The notes beneath the pieces are model-generated. The model was not told the origin of the DNA. It made no database searches and worked only from the letters and a program-made list of their open reading frames with translations. A stretch of 64,000 nucleotides of DNA, taken from contig CAVVMR010000001.1 in NCBI GenBank assembly GCA_963749515.1, positions 186,001 to 250,000 on the forward strand, given 5' to 3'. Shown here piece by piece: positions 8,138 to 16,673 of this stretch. The position numbers and the translations under genes are program-made. Numbering within the stretch: position 1 is the stretch's first letter; each line of letters begins with the position of its first letter. The DNA is from Gaiellasilicea sp963749515. Its GTDB lineage: Bacteria; Actinomycetota; Thermoleophilia; Gaiellales; Gaiellaceae.

Positions 8138-9060
8138 GCGCCTGCAGCCTCCTCGAGGACCCGGATGCGCCGTTGCCTGGCAGCGGCGCTCTCCTGCCTG
8201 ACGGCGACGAAGACCGAGCCGACGATCAGCGCCGCTCCGAGCCCGACCGTGAGCGTCAGCTCCTCGTTCAGAAGGAGCGCGCCGAGCGCGATTGCGACGA
8301 GTGGGTTCACGTATTGGTGCGTCACGACCTGCGAGATCGGCGCGTTGCGCAGCAGCCACGCATACGCCGTGAAGCCAACCAGCGAGCCCACGACGCCGAG
8401 ATAGAACCAGGCCGCGATGGACTCGACGCTGAAGCCGGCTGCTTCCATCGACCAGGGCTCGCCGGTCGCGACCCCGAGCACGAGTAGAAACGAGCCGGCG
8501 CTGAGCATCTGCCACGTGGTTGCGACGAAGCCGTCGTCGGGGAGGGGCAGCCGGTGCGCGAAGAAGGAGCCGAGCGACCAGGACATCGTTGCGACGACTG
8601 CAATCGCCAGGCCGATGGCGCTCGAGCTGCCGCCGCCACCTGGGATTACGACCAGCGCGAGGCCGGCGAGGCCGACGAGGACGCTCAGCCGCGTCGCGAG
8701 CGCGACCCGTTCGCGTGCGAGCGTGCGCAGGAGGATCACCTGCAGCGGCACCGAGCCTGCGATCATTGCGGCGATACTCGAGTCGATCCGCGTCTCGGCG
8801 AGTGTGATGAGGCCGACCCCGAGTCCGAGCAAGGAGAGGCCGAGGAGCGCCGACGAGACGAGCTCGCGTCGAGTCACCCGGATGCTGCGGCCGGTCAGCC
8901 AGAGGATGAGCGCCAGCAGCCCGCCCGCGAGCAGAAAGCGAGATCCGGCAGACAGGAATGCCGGCAGCGTCCGGATCGAGAGCTTGATCGCGAGGTAGGT
9001 CGAGCCCCAGACCAGGTACACGGTCCAGAGCGCGGTCAGGAGCTTCCAGCGAGCGGGCAT
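8134..9060 (-). CDS. EamA (DMT superfamily) transporter, YedA/RhaT-like
   Basis: The 308-residue protein has ten predicted membrane helices in two EamA repeats. WTVYLVWGSTYLAIKLSI is at the N-terminus, GSRFLLAG follows in helix 2, and GFTAYAWLLRNAPISQVVTHQYVNPLVAIALG lies in the second repeat. Such carriers export amino acids or other metabolites, and the substrate is unknown. A TACGTT box about 11 nt upstream of ATG 9060 may be its -10. A second, dissimilar EamA gene lies at 23302. Confidence 0.88.
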   Translation of the reverse strand: MPARWKLLTALWTVYLVWGSTYLAIKLSIRTLPAFLSAGSRFLLAGGLLALILWLTGRSIRVTRRELVSSALLGLSLLGLGVGLITLAETRIDSSIAAMIAGSVPLQVILLRTLARERVALATRLSVLVGLAGLALVVIPGGGGSSSAIGLAIAVVATMSWSLGSFFAHRLPLPDDGFVATTWQMLSAGSFLLVLGVATGEPWSMEAAGFSVESIAAWFYLGVVGSLVGFTAYAWLLRNAPISQVVTHQYVNPLVAIALGALLLNEELTLTVGLGAALIVGSVFVAVRQESAAARQRRIRVLEEAAGA

Positions 9061-9098
9061 CTCTTCAACGGAACGTACGCTCGCGGTGTGAGATTCCG

Positions 9099-10091
9099 CT
9101 AGCGCGGAATGAAGCTCGCCTCATGGCCGCGGTGGTTCGCGGTCTCGAGCTCCTCGCGCGTGAGCGCGCCGATCCGCTCGAGCAGCTCGAGCTCGTCGCG
9201 GAGATGGGTGTGCATCATCTCCGGCCCGTCGGTCGCGATCGTGAAGGCGACGCCGTTCTCGACGAAGGCGCGGAAGGTGTCCCGCACCGCATCCTCGTTC
9301 GCGAGAGCCTTCGTGAGCAGGTTCGAGGTCGGGCAGATCTCGAGCACCGTGCCGGAGTCGCGCAGCTGGCGCATCAGCTCGGGGTCGTGCGCCGCGAGGA
9401 TCCCGTGGCCGATCCGCTCCGGCCGCAGGTGCTCGATCACCTCGCCCAACTCTTCCGCGCCGGTCTCGCCCTCTTCGCCGACGTGGATCGTGACCCCGAG
9501 GCCGGCCTCGCGCGCCGTCTCGACCATCGGCTTGATCTGCGTGTAGTCGTAGCGGCCGCCGCCCGGCCGCGGGCCGGCGATGTCGATGCCGACGACACCC
9601 CGCGATGCCCAGCGGATCGCCTTCTCGACGACGACCTCGTTCTGGCGCGGCGCAAAGGTGCGATCCATCATCAGGATCAGGCCGCATCGCACCTGCGGGT
9701 ACTCGAGGCGCGCGACGTCGAGGCCCCGGACGGCCGCAAGGATGATGTGGTCGAGATCCCGCTCGCCGCCACGGTTGCGCTTCATCGGGTTGAAGCGGAG
9801 CTCGAGCGTCGTGATCCGCTGCGAGCGGTATGCGCCTCCGATCGCGGCGTGCACGGAGCGCTCGACTGCGAGCGGGGAGGACTGGATCAGCTCGGTCCAG
9901 TGGTAGATCCGGTCGAGCGCGTCGAGGTTGGCGACGCCGCGCGGGTCGGAGACGGTGACGAGGGCGTCGAACTCCCAGTAGTCCTTGACCGGCAGCGCGA
10001 TCCCCTGCTCGTGCGCCAGCGACCAGAGGATCTCGGACGCGACGGACCCGCCGAGGTGCGTGTGGAGCTCGGCGAGACCCTCGGAGAACAT
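9099..10091 (-). CDS. adenosine deaminase family amidohydrolase
   Basis: The product is 330 residues from ATG 10091; a TTG 18 bases upstream is the alternative. The metal-dependent hydrolase signature is recognisable but altered. It has HTHLGGS where adenosine deaminase has HxHLDGS, HVGEEG for HAGE, RIGHG intact, and ATDGPEMMHT in place of the SDDP loop. The fold and four metal ligands look conserved. The shifts near the purine site leave room for another aminohydrolase substrate, so I give no gene symbol. Confidence 0.82.
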   Translation of the reverse strand: MFSEGLAELHTHLGGSVASEILWSLAHEQGIALPVKDYWEFDALVTVSDPRGVANLDALDRIYHWTELIQSSPLAVERSVHAAIGGAYRSQRITTLELRFNPMKRNRGGERDLDHIILAAVRGLDVARLEYPQVRCGLILMMDRTFAPRQNEVVVEKAIRWASRGVVGIDIAGPRPGGGRYDYTQIKPMVETAREAGLGVTIHVGEEGETGAEELGEVIEHLRPERIGHGILAAHDPELMRQLRDSGTVLEICPTSNLLTKALANEDAVRDTFRAFVENGVAFTIATDGPEMMHTHLRDELELLERIGALTREELETANHRGHEASFIPR

Positions 10092-10120
10092 CCGCGCGAG
10101 CTTACCCAAGCACCGGTCTG

Positions 10121-10744
10121 TTACCCGGCGTCGAGCGCCTTGGCGACGAAGCTGCGAACCGCCGGGATGTTCTCCGGGTCGATCGTGTGCGGTACGGGGG
10201 ACTCGTGATAGGCGACGTCGGCGCCGGCGCCGGCCAGCAGGTCGCGGGCCGCGCGGCCCCAGTCGACGGGGATCACGGGGTCGAGGCTGCCGTGGGCGAT
10301 CGACACCGGATAGCCCTCGAGCTCCGAGACGTCGATCTCGAGCCCCTCGACGTTCGGAATGAAGCCGGAGAAGGCGAGGATCGTCAGCGGCCGCTTCGCC
10401 GGCCCCCGGCCGAGCCCGAGCGCCCAGCTCATCGCCGTCCCCTGCGAGAAGCCGCCAAGCACGATCGGCTGGGGGAGGCTGTCGAGCAGCTCGGAGAGCG
10501 CCTCGAAGCTCGGCCAGAAGGTCTCCGCCTCGGGCGTGGGGATGCCGCCGAGCCGATACCAGTGCGCGCCTCCCGGCGGAAGTGCGAGCGGGCCGCGCGG
10601 AGTGACGCCGTGCAGCCGGCGCTCGGGGTCGAGCGCGTCGAGGAGCGAGTGCAGGTCGTATTCGTCGGCGCCGCGCCCGTGCAGGAGAACGAGGGATCCC
10701 TGCGGCTCGCCCGCAGCCGGACGCTCGAGGACCTTCAGGGTCAT
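10121..10744 (-). CDS. alpha/beta hydrolase, phospholipase/carboxylesterase (MhqD-like)
   Basis: The 207-residue protein has the full esterase triad: LLHGRGADEYDL oxyanion loop, GGFSQGTAMS with the nucleophilic serine, HGSLDPVIPV with the aspartate and SPVPHTID with the histidine. Its start overlaps the stop of the upstream ring-cleaving dioxygenase gene (ATGA). That pairing mirrors the Bacillus mhqO and mhqD products, which act on quinone and catechol stress, and supports a joint role in detoxifying aromatic compounds. The substrate itself is inference. Confidence 0.86.
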   Translation of the reverse strand: MTLKVLERPAAGEPQGSLVLLHGRGADEYDLHSLLDALDPERRLHGVTPRGPLALPPGGAHWYRLGGIPTPEAETFWPSFEALSELLDSLPQPIVLGGFSQGTAMSWALGLGRGPAKRPLTILAFSGFIPNVEGLEIDVSELEGYPVSIAHGSLDPVIPVDWGRAARDLLAGAGADVAYHESPVPHTIDPENIPAVRSFVAKALDAG

Positions 10745-11652
10745 CCGCGCGGATTCGGCAGGGGCGTCAGCGCGGGCTCGATCTGCTCGCGCAGATGCTC
10801 GAACGCAGGCGGCAGCGAGAGGCGCTCCCCGAGGTGCTCGGGGTCCTCGTCGGTCGCGAATCCGGGTCCAAGCGTGGCGAGCTCGAAGAGGATCCCGTTC
10901 GGCTCGCGGAAGTAGATCGACTTGAAGTAGAAGCGGTCGATCACCGGCGTCGGCCGCAGGCCGGCCTCGGCAACACGCTGCTGCCAGGCGTCGTGCTCGT
11001 CCATGTTCGTCGCCCAGGCGACGTGGTGGACCGTGCCGGCGCCCGGAACTCCGCGGCCGGCGGGCGGGGTGTCGTAGGCGTAGAACCCACCGCGCTTGTC
11101 GCCGCGGGCCTCCCAGGTGTAGTCGCCGCGCGGCTCGAAGCCCAGCGTGTCCTCCAGCATGCCGCTGCTCCGCTCGGGCTCGGGGGCATACGCCCGAACG
11201 CCGGCGAATCCCCGGAGTGCGTGCTCGGCGGGGATCTCGGGATGCTTGGCGGCGAGCGGCTCGTCGTCGGTCGTGTCGACCGCGAGCTCGTGCCGAACTC
11301 CCTCCGGGTCCTCGAACGTGAGACTGTCGCCGGAGCGCGTGATGCTCTCCGCTTCCCCTTCGAGGCGCTGCTCCCAGAAGGCGAGCGTGTCCTCCGAGCC
11401 GACCCGCCAGACGATCGTGTGCACCATGCCGGGGCCGGCGGTGCCCCGCGTGGCGCCGGGATACTCGAAGAACGTGATGTCCGACCCGGCGCTGCCCTGC
11501 TCGTCGGCGTAGAAGAGGTGGTAGACGGTGGGATCGTCCTGGTTGACGGTCTTCTTGACCAGCCGGAGCCCGAGCACACGCGTGTAGAAGTCCACGTTCC
11601 GCGGTGCGTCGCCGGTGATCAGGGTGACGTGATGGACTCCCTCGAGGCGCAC
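10741..11652 (-). CDS. VOC ring-cleaving dioxygenase (MhqO-like)
   Basis: The 303-residue protein has two VOC modules: GVHHVTLITGDAPRNVDFYTRVLGLR at the N-terminus and GTVHHVAWATNMDEHDAWQ near residue 205. A terminal REPNGILFELATLGPGF supplies the glutamate ligand. The His-His-Glu set fits the iron-dependent extradiol-type dioxygenases of the MhqO/YkcA group. GTG 11652 is used. It is the first gene of a two-gene operon with the esterase and is divergent from the glycosyltransferase at 11691. Confidence 0.88.
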   Translation of the reverse strand: MRLEGVHHVTLITGDAPRNVDFYTRVLGLRLVKKTVNQDDPTVYHLFYADEQGSAGSDITFFEYPGATRGTAGPGMVHTIVWRVGSEDTLAFWEQRLEGEAESITRSGDSLTFEDPEGVRHELAVDTTDDEPLAAKHPEIPAEHALRGFAGVRAYAPEPERSSGMLEDTLGFEPRGDYTWEARGDKRGGFYAYDTPPAGRGVPGAGTVHHVAWATNMDEHDAWQQRVAEAGLRPTPVIDRFYFKSIYFREPNGILFELATLGPGFATDEDPEHLGERLSLPPAFEHLREQIEPALTPLPNPRG

Positions 11653-11690
11653 AGGGGCATTGTGCAGGCACGCATAGACTCCGTGCGTAG

Positions 11691-12830
11691 ATGAAGGTGG
11701 GCATCGTCGTCCCGTTTTCGTGGTCCTTCTGGGGCGCCGTGGTCGAGCACGCGGAGCTTCAGGCGGCCGCGCTCCGCGACCTCGGCCACGAGGTCCACCT
11801 GATCATGGGGAACGATCCGCCCGGCCAGTTCACCCGGGTGCTCCACCCGCGGGTCGGCCGGCATGGCGATCCGCCCCCGGAGGTGATCCCGATCGGCCGC
11901 TCGGTGATCGTCCCGGCAAACGGCTCGCTGCCCAACATCATCCTCAGCCCACGGTCGATCTTCCGCATGCGGCGCGTGCTTGCGAGTCAGGACTTCGATC
12001 TGCTGCACCTGCACGAGCCGATGACGCCGACGCCCTGCATTGCGGCGCTCGCGCTGTGGGACGGGCCGATGGTGGGCACGCATCACGCGAGCGGCGACCT
12101 CGGCTGGATGCGGCTTGCGAAGCCGGTCTGGGGCTTCCTGGAAGAGCGCCTCGATCGGCGGATCGCAGTCTCCGAGCAAGCGCGCGCCTCCGCGCAGCGC
12201 TGGCTCCCGGGCGAGTACGAGATCGTTCCCAACGGCGTGCTGATCCCGGACGGCGCCGAGCCGGGCGGTCGCGAGCACCGCGTGGTCTTCGCCGGGCGCC
12301 ACGAGTCGAGGAAGGGCCTGCACGTGCTGCTCCGTGCGTGGCCCGAGATCCGCAAGCGCACGCAGGCCCGGCTGGTCATCGCCGGCGCCGACCCGCTCGC
12401 CGTCCGGCTGCTGCTCACGCGCCTGCGGGTCCCCGACGACGGCATCGACGTGCTCGGCTTCCTCAGCCAGGAGGACCTGACTGCCGAGCTCGTCTCGGCC
12501 AAGGCGCTCGTCGCGCCGTCTCTCGGCGGTGAGAGCTTCGGCATGGTCCTGACGAGGGCCTTCGCCTGCGCGACGCCGGTGGTCGCCTCGGACATCCCCG
12601 GGTACCGTGACGTGATGACGCCCGAGACCTCCGTGGCCGTCCCTCCGGACGATGCGGGCGCGCTCGCCGAGGCAGTCGCCGGCCTGCTCGAGGACGAGCC
12701 GCGGCGCGAAGCGCTCGGCACCGCCGCCCGGCAGCTCGCGATCGACAGGTACTCGTGGGCGGACATCGCTCGCCGCCTCGTCACGATCTACGACGCGGCT
12801 CGTGGCGCCGACAAGCGGGTCGCTGCGTGA
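11691..12830 (+). CDS. GT4 glycosyltransferase (PimA-like)
   Basis: The 379-residue GT-B enzyme opens with MKVGIVVPFSWSFWGAVVEH, in which the acceptor-side glycine-rich loop of GT4 mannosyltransferases is visible. The donor-binding half carries VFAGRHESRKGLHVLL (Arg and Lys of the nucleotide-sugar phosphate site) and SLGGESFGMVLTRAFACATPVV, the E-x7-E region. It may glycosylate phosphatidyl-inositol or another lipid acceptor. TAGACT (11675-11680) sits 10 nt before the ATG. The stop overlaps the next gene (GTGA), which encodes a membrane protein. Confidence 0.87.
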   Translation: MKVGIVVPFSWSFWGAVVEHAELQAAALRDLGHEVHLIMGNDPPGQFTRVLHPRVGRHGDPPPEVIPIGRSVIVPANGSLPNIILSPRSIFRMRRVLASQDFDLLHLHEPMTPTPCIAALALWDGPMVGTHHASGDLGWMRLAKPVWGFLEERLDRRIAVSEQARASAQRWLPGEYEIVPNGVLIPDGAEPGGREHRVVFAGRHESRKGLHVLLRAWPEIRKRTQARLVIAGADPLAVRLLLTRLRVPDDGIDVLGFLSQEDLTAELVSAKALVAPSLGGESFGMVLTRAFACATPVVASDIPGYRDVMTPETSVAVPPDDAGALAEAVAGLLEDEPRREALGTAARQLAIDRYSWADIARRLVTIYDAARGADKRVAA

Positions 12831-13891
12831 AATACGTCCCGCGCAGTCCCTGGCTGCGAGGCGCGCTCGTGCTCCCATCACTCGTCGCGGTCGTCGTGCT
12901 CCTCTGGTGGCGCGGCCCCGACTGGAACACGGTCGCGCGCGCCTTCGACGTTGTCAACTGGGCGTGGATCGTGTTCGCGCTCGGACTGAACCTCGTCTCA
13001 GTGCTCGCGCGCTCGCTCGCCTGGCGGCTGACGATCGAGCAGGCGCTCGTGCCGCCGCAGCCACGCTTCAACCGGGTCTTCTCCGCGTTCTCGATCGGGC
13101 TGCTCGGGAACGCGGTACTGCCGGGCCGGATCGGAGAGCTCGCTCGCGTCGCCGTGCTGCGCCGCCACCTCCCGCACGGCCCGGGGACGACGGGCGCGCT
13201 CGTCGGCACCGTCTTCGCGCACCGGCTCTTCGATCTGTTCCCCGCGCTGCTGCTCGTCGCCTACGTGATCACGACGGCCAAGATCCCGCACTGGGCGGTG
13301 ACGAGCCTGGCCATCGTGTGCGTGGTCGGGGCTCTGCTCTTCACCGTCGCCGTCGCGAGCGCGAAGCGGGGGCGCCGGCCGAGCCTCGACGGGGCGCGCC
13401 CGCTGCGGCGACTGCTCGTCATGGCCCGCCAGGGGCTCGCCGTGCTTCGCTCGCCGCTCCCGGCTGCCGGCGCAATCGTCCTTCAGTGCACCGGCTGGGT
13501 GCTGCAGCTGTTCGCCGTCTACGTGGCGATGCGCGCGTTCGACATCCACGCGCCGCTCCCGGCGGCAGGGCTCGTCCTGCTGCTGATGAACGTCGCGACG
13601 ATCTTCCCGCTCTGGCCTGGCAACTTCGGCCTGCTCCAGGCGGCCGTCGCGTTTCCGCTCGTCCAGTACGGCGTCGCCTACTCGACCGGCTTCGCCTACG
13701 CGCTCGTGCTCCAGGTGGTCGAGATGTCCGTCGGTGTCGGGGTCGGCCTGCTGTTCCTCGCGCGCGAGGGCCTCTCGTTCGCGATGCTGCGCGGGATGCC
13801 CGACGCGAGCGAGGACCTCCGAGAGGACGACGTCGACGACGAGGAGCCGCGCCCGGAGGCCGCCCGTGCGCGCGCTCGCGTGTCCGGCTAG
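12827..13891 (+). CDS. UPF0104 / LPG-synthase transmembrane-domain protein
   Basis: The 354-residue integral membrane protein has about eight hydrophobic helices and GNAVLPGRIGELARVAVL near residue 90, the hallmark of the lysylphosphatidylglycerol-synthase TM (flippase-like) family. The catalytic C-terminal aminoacyl transfer domain of MprF is absent. Such short forms often pair with GT4 glycosyltransferases. GTG 12827 overlaps the upstream stop, suggesting joint work on a glycolipid. The acidic C-terminal tail (residues 325-345) overlaps the glycerate kinase start by 26 bases. Confidence 0.85.
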   Translation: MKYVPRSPWLRGALVLPSLVAVVVLLWWRGPDWNTVARAFDVVNWAWIVFALGLNLVSVLARSLAWRLTIEQALVPPQPRFNRVFSAFSIGLLGNAVLPGRIGELARVAVLRRHLPHGPGTTGALVGTVFAHRLFDLFPALLLVAYVITTAKIPHWAVTSLAIVCVVGALLFTVAVASAKRGRRPSLDGARPLRRLLVMARQGLAVLRSPLPAAGAIVLQCTGWVLQLFAVYVAMRAFDIHAPLPAAGLVLLLMNVATIFPLWPGNFGLLQAAVAFPLVQYGVAYSTGFAYALVLQVVEMSVGVGVGLLFLAREGLSFAMLRGMPDASEDLREDDVDDEEPRPEAARARARVSG

Positions 13892-14777
13892 CCTCAAGGG
13901 CGTTCTCTCCGCGGCTGCTGCCGCAGCCGCTCTTGCGGCCGGGCTTCGCGAGGGTGGGGCCGAGGCAGAGGAGCTGCCGATCGCCGACGGCGGCGAGGGG
14001 ACCGCGGAAGCGCTGTGGCTCGCGCTCGGCGGTGACTGGCGCGAGACCGAGGTGCACGACGCCTTCGGCAGCCCGCGGCGCGCGCGCTGGCTGAGTCTTC
14101 CGGACGGAACGGCCGTGGTCGAGGCCGCGGCTGCGATCCCGCTCGACCCGCGCCGGCTCGACCCGCTTGCGGCGTCCAGTCGGGGCTTCGGCGAGCTCGT
14201 CGCCGCCGTGCTCCACGACGACCCGGCGGGGTTGCTGCTCGCACTCGGCGGAACGGCGACGATGGATGCGGGAGCGGGCTTCCTCGACGTCGTCGAGGAT
14301 CTCGGCGTTCCGGCGCGGGTTGCCTGCGACGTGACGGCGACGCTCGCCGAAGCGCCGCGCCTCTTCGGTCCGCAGAAGGGCGCGGGGCCGGAGGAGATCG
14401 CCGAGCTCGAGCGCCGCTTCGCCGCGTTTCCCGACGCCGGCCCCGGCGGCGGCGCCGCAGGCGGGCTCGGCGCGGCGCTCGCATCGCTCGGGGCCAGCCT
14501 CGTGCCCGGTGCGGCGCTCGTGCTCGACGCGATCGGCTTCGAGCCGGCTGCCTACGAGCTGGTCGTCACCGGTGAGGGCCGGGTCGACCGGACGACGATG
14601 ATCGGCAAGGCGCCGGGAGAGGCAGCCCGCCGTTCGGTTCGGGCCGGCACGCGTTGCGTGGTCTTCGGCGGCCTCGTCACCGAGCCGCTGCCGGACGTGG
14701 AGACCGTCGCCCTTTCGGGCGACCCGGACCATGCGCACGACGATCTGGTCGCGCTCGGGCGGCGGCTCGTGACCTAG
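13866..14777 (+). CDS. glycerate kinase
   Basis: The 303-residue protein belongs to the GarK/GlxK-type glycerate kinases, which phosphorylate glycerate for entry to glycolysis. It shows CPASLKG at the N-terminus, LPIADGGEGTAEAL, ALGGTATMDAGAGFL, FGPQKGA and VVTGEGRVDRTTMIGKAP. The family is usually near 370 residues, so this copy is compact, mainly by short loops rather than lost motifs. GTG 13866 lies inside the end of the UPF0104 gene, in an operon starting at 11691. Confidence 0.9.
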   Translation: MRALACPASLKGVLSAAAAAAALAAGLREGGAEAEELPIADGGEGTAEALWLALGGDWRETEVHDAFGSPRRARWLSLPDGTAVVEAAAAIPLDPRRLDPLAASSRGFGELVAAVLHDDPAGLLLALGGTATMDAGAGFLDVVEDLGVPARVACDVTATLAEAPRLFGPQKGAGPEEIAELERRFAAFPDAGPGGGAAGGLGAALASLGASLVPGAALVLDAIGFEPAAYELVVTGEGRVDRTTMIGKAPGEAARRSVRAGTRCVVFGGLVTEPLPDVETVALSGDPDHAHDDLVALGRRLVT

Positions 14778-14778
14778 G

Positions 14779-15204
14779 TCAGGAGGAAGAGGACTGCCGC
14801 GCGTCGGCTTCGCGCAGCTTGTGCGCGAGGGCCTGAACGAGCTTCCACGCGATGCGCGAGTCGGTCTCGACGATCGGACGGAACTCCCAGAACGTCATCG
14901 CGTAGGTCTTCATGTCCGTGTCGGCGGTGACGGTCGCCGTGCGCGCGCCCTCGTCGATCAGCGCGATCTCGCCGAAGTAGTCGCCGGGGCCGAGCGTGGC
15001 GCGATCCTCGCCGTGCACCGTGACCTTCGCGTTGCCCTGGTCGATGATGAAGAAGCCGGCGCCGCCCTGGCCCTCGCCCGCGATCGTGTCGCCGGCGGAG
15101 TAGTTCCGCTCCTTGAAGGAGTCGGCGATCCGCTCCAGGTCGCGCTTCTCCAGCCCTGAGAACAGGGGCACTCTGGCAATCGTCTCGGTTGACGGCCGGG
15201 CCAT
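14779..15204 (-). CDS. cyclic-nucleotide-binding domain protein
   Basis: The 141-residue protein is a single cNMP-binding beta-barrel: VPLFSGLEKRDLERIADSF, then GQGGAGFFIIDQGNAKV, and the phosphate-binding cassette GDYFGEIALIDEGARTATV with the ligand arginine. There is no DNA-binding helix-turn-helix, so it is not a CRP-type regulator by itself and may sense a nucleotide for a partner. TAGAAT (minus strand 15216-15211) lies 6 nt before ATG 15204, indicating a leaderless transcript. Confidence 0.87.
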   Translation of the reverse strand: MARPSTETIARVPLFSGLEKRDLERIADSFKERNYSAGDTIAGEGQGGAGFFIIDQGNAKVTVHGEDRATLGPGDYFGEIALIDEGARTATVTADTDMKTYAMTFWEFRPIVETDSRIAWKLVQALAHKLREADARQSSSS

Positions 15205-15213
15205 TGCGCGATT

Positions 15214-15441
15214 CTAACCTCCGTCGCCGCCGGGTGGAAGCGGTGCCGCATCCGACGCGCGCTGCGCGAGCTCCTCGATCTTTCCCTCGGCGGTCTCCAG
15301 GCGGGCGAGACAGAACCGCAGCAGCTCCTCACCACGCTCCCAGAGCTTGATCGCCTCGTCCAGGCCGGCGTTGCCGCGCTCCAGTCGTTCGACGATCTGC
15401 TCCAGCTCCTGCTGCGCACTCTCGAACGTCAACTCGCTCAC
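15214..15441 (-). CDS. xseB: exodeoxyribonuclease VII small subunit
   Basis: The product is 75 residues. LTFESAQQELEQIVERLERGNAGLDEAIKLWERG is the family signature: two helices whose conserved Phe/Glu and 'LE.G...L..A...YE.G' pattern bind the large subunit. The start is GTG 15441, overlapping the xseA stop by 4 nt, so the two subunits are made in a coupled way. It ends in a glycine/aspartate tail. Confidence 0.92.
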   Translation of the reverse strand: MSELTFESAQQELEQIVERLERGNAGLDEAIKLWERGEELLRFCLARLETAEGKIEELAQRASDAAPLPPGGDGG

Positions 15442-16658
15442 GGGCGCACGTCCTCGACGCGCGCGCCGAACGCACCTTCGGACAGCTCGACGTCCACTCG
15501 CACACCCGCCGACAGGCCCTCGGTGTGCCGCAGGACCGAGTCGCCTGCCCGCACGATCGCGTATCCCCGGCCCAGCGTCGCCCGCGGCGAGAGCGCCGCG
15601 AGCTGCCCTGCCGACCGCTCGAGCGTCGAGCGCCGGCGCTCGACCAGGAGCGCTGGACCCCGGCGCAGCCGGTCGCGGAGGAGCGAGAGCCGTTGCGTGT
15701 CGCGCTCGAGCGTTCTGCGCGCGCCGCGCTCGAGAGCCGACCGGGCGCGGGTCAGGCCCTCCTGCTCGCGCGCGATCATGCGGCGCACGCTGCGCTCGAG
15801 CGAGCTGCCTGCGCGGGTGAGCTCGACCCGCAGCGCTTCGAGATCCGGCACGACGAGCTTGCCGGCCGCCGTCGGCGTCGACGCGCGCACGTCGGCCGCG
15901 AGGTCGCAGAGCGGCGTGTCCTGCTCGTGCCCGACCGCCGACACGACCGGGACCGGGCACGCAGCCACGGCGCGAACGACGCTCTCCTCGCTGAACGGCA
16001 GCAGGTCGTCGAAGCTGCCGCCGCCTCGCGTCAGGATCACGACGTCGATGCCCGGCTCGCGGCTGATCGACCCGAGCGCCTCGACGATGCCCGTCGCGGC
16101 GCGCGGGCCTTGCACCAGCGTCTCCGCAACGAGAATCCGCGCGGGCGGAAAGCGGGTGTGGATCGTCGTGATCACGTCGCGCCGCGCCGCTGCGTCGCTC
16201 CCCGTCACGAGCCCGATCCGCCGCGGGAAGCGGGGCAAGGAGCGCTTGCGTGCGGCGTCGAAGAGCCCTTCGTCCGCGAGGGCCTGCTTCAGCCGCTCGA
16301 TCGCAGCGAGATGCGCGCCGAGCCCGAAGCGCTCGAGCGAGAGGGCGCGCAACCTGAACTCGCCCTTCGCGGCGAAGAGCTCGGGGCGACCGAGCACGTG
16401 GATCCGCTCGCCGTCCGCGACGTCGAGCTTCAGCGCATCGAATGTCCTCCTCGGGATCGAGGCGGGCAGGCAGGCGCCGTCGGCCGGATCCTTGAGGGTG
16501 AAGAAGACACTGCCCCAGCGGTCCGAGCGGCGAAGCTCCGTCATCTCGCCCTCGATCCACAGTGTCGGCAGCCGCTGCAGCCAGTCGGCGACGCCGCGGT
16601 TGAAGCTCGCGACGGTGTAGACCTTCCGGTCGCCGTAGAGCAGTGGTTCGACCTTCAT
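15438..16658 (-). CDS. xseA: exodeoxyribonuclease VII large subunit
   Basis: The 406-residue nuclease degrades single-stranded DNA. The N-terminal OB-fold (WIEGEMTELRRSDRWGSVFFTLKD) precedes the catalytic core with RIGLVTGSDAAARRDV, ILTRGGGSFDDLLPFSEE and SAVGHEQDTPLCDLAADVRASTPTAA. A long arginine-rich coiled coil follows. ATG 16658 is chosen because TAGGCT on the minus strand (16672-16667) stands 8 nt upstream. The divergent MFS gene begins only 15 bases away. Confidence 0.94.
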   Translation of the reverse strand: MKVEPLLYGDRKVYTVASFNRGVADWLQRLPTLWIEGEMTELRRSDRWGSVFFTLKDPADGACLPASIPRRTFDALKLDVADGERIHVLGRPELFAAKGEFRLRALSLERFGLGAHLAAIERLKQALADEGLFDAARKRSLPRFPRRIGLVTGSDAAARRDVITTIHTRFPPARILVAETLVQGPRAATGIVEALGSISREPGIDVVILTRGGGSFDDLLPFSEESVVRAVAACPVPVVSAVGHEQDTPLCDLAADVRASTPTAAGKLVVPDLEALRVELTRAGSSLERSVRRMIAREQEGLTRARSALERGARRTLERDTQRLSLLRDRLRRGPALLVERRRSTLERSAGQLAALSPRATLGRGYAIVRAGDSVLRHTEGLSAGVRVDVELSEGAFGARVEDVRP

Positions 16659-16673
16659 CCAGGCCGAGCCTAG

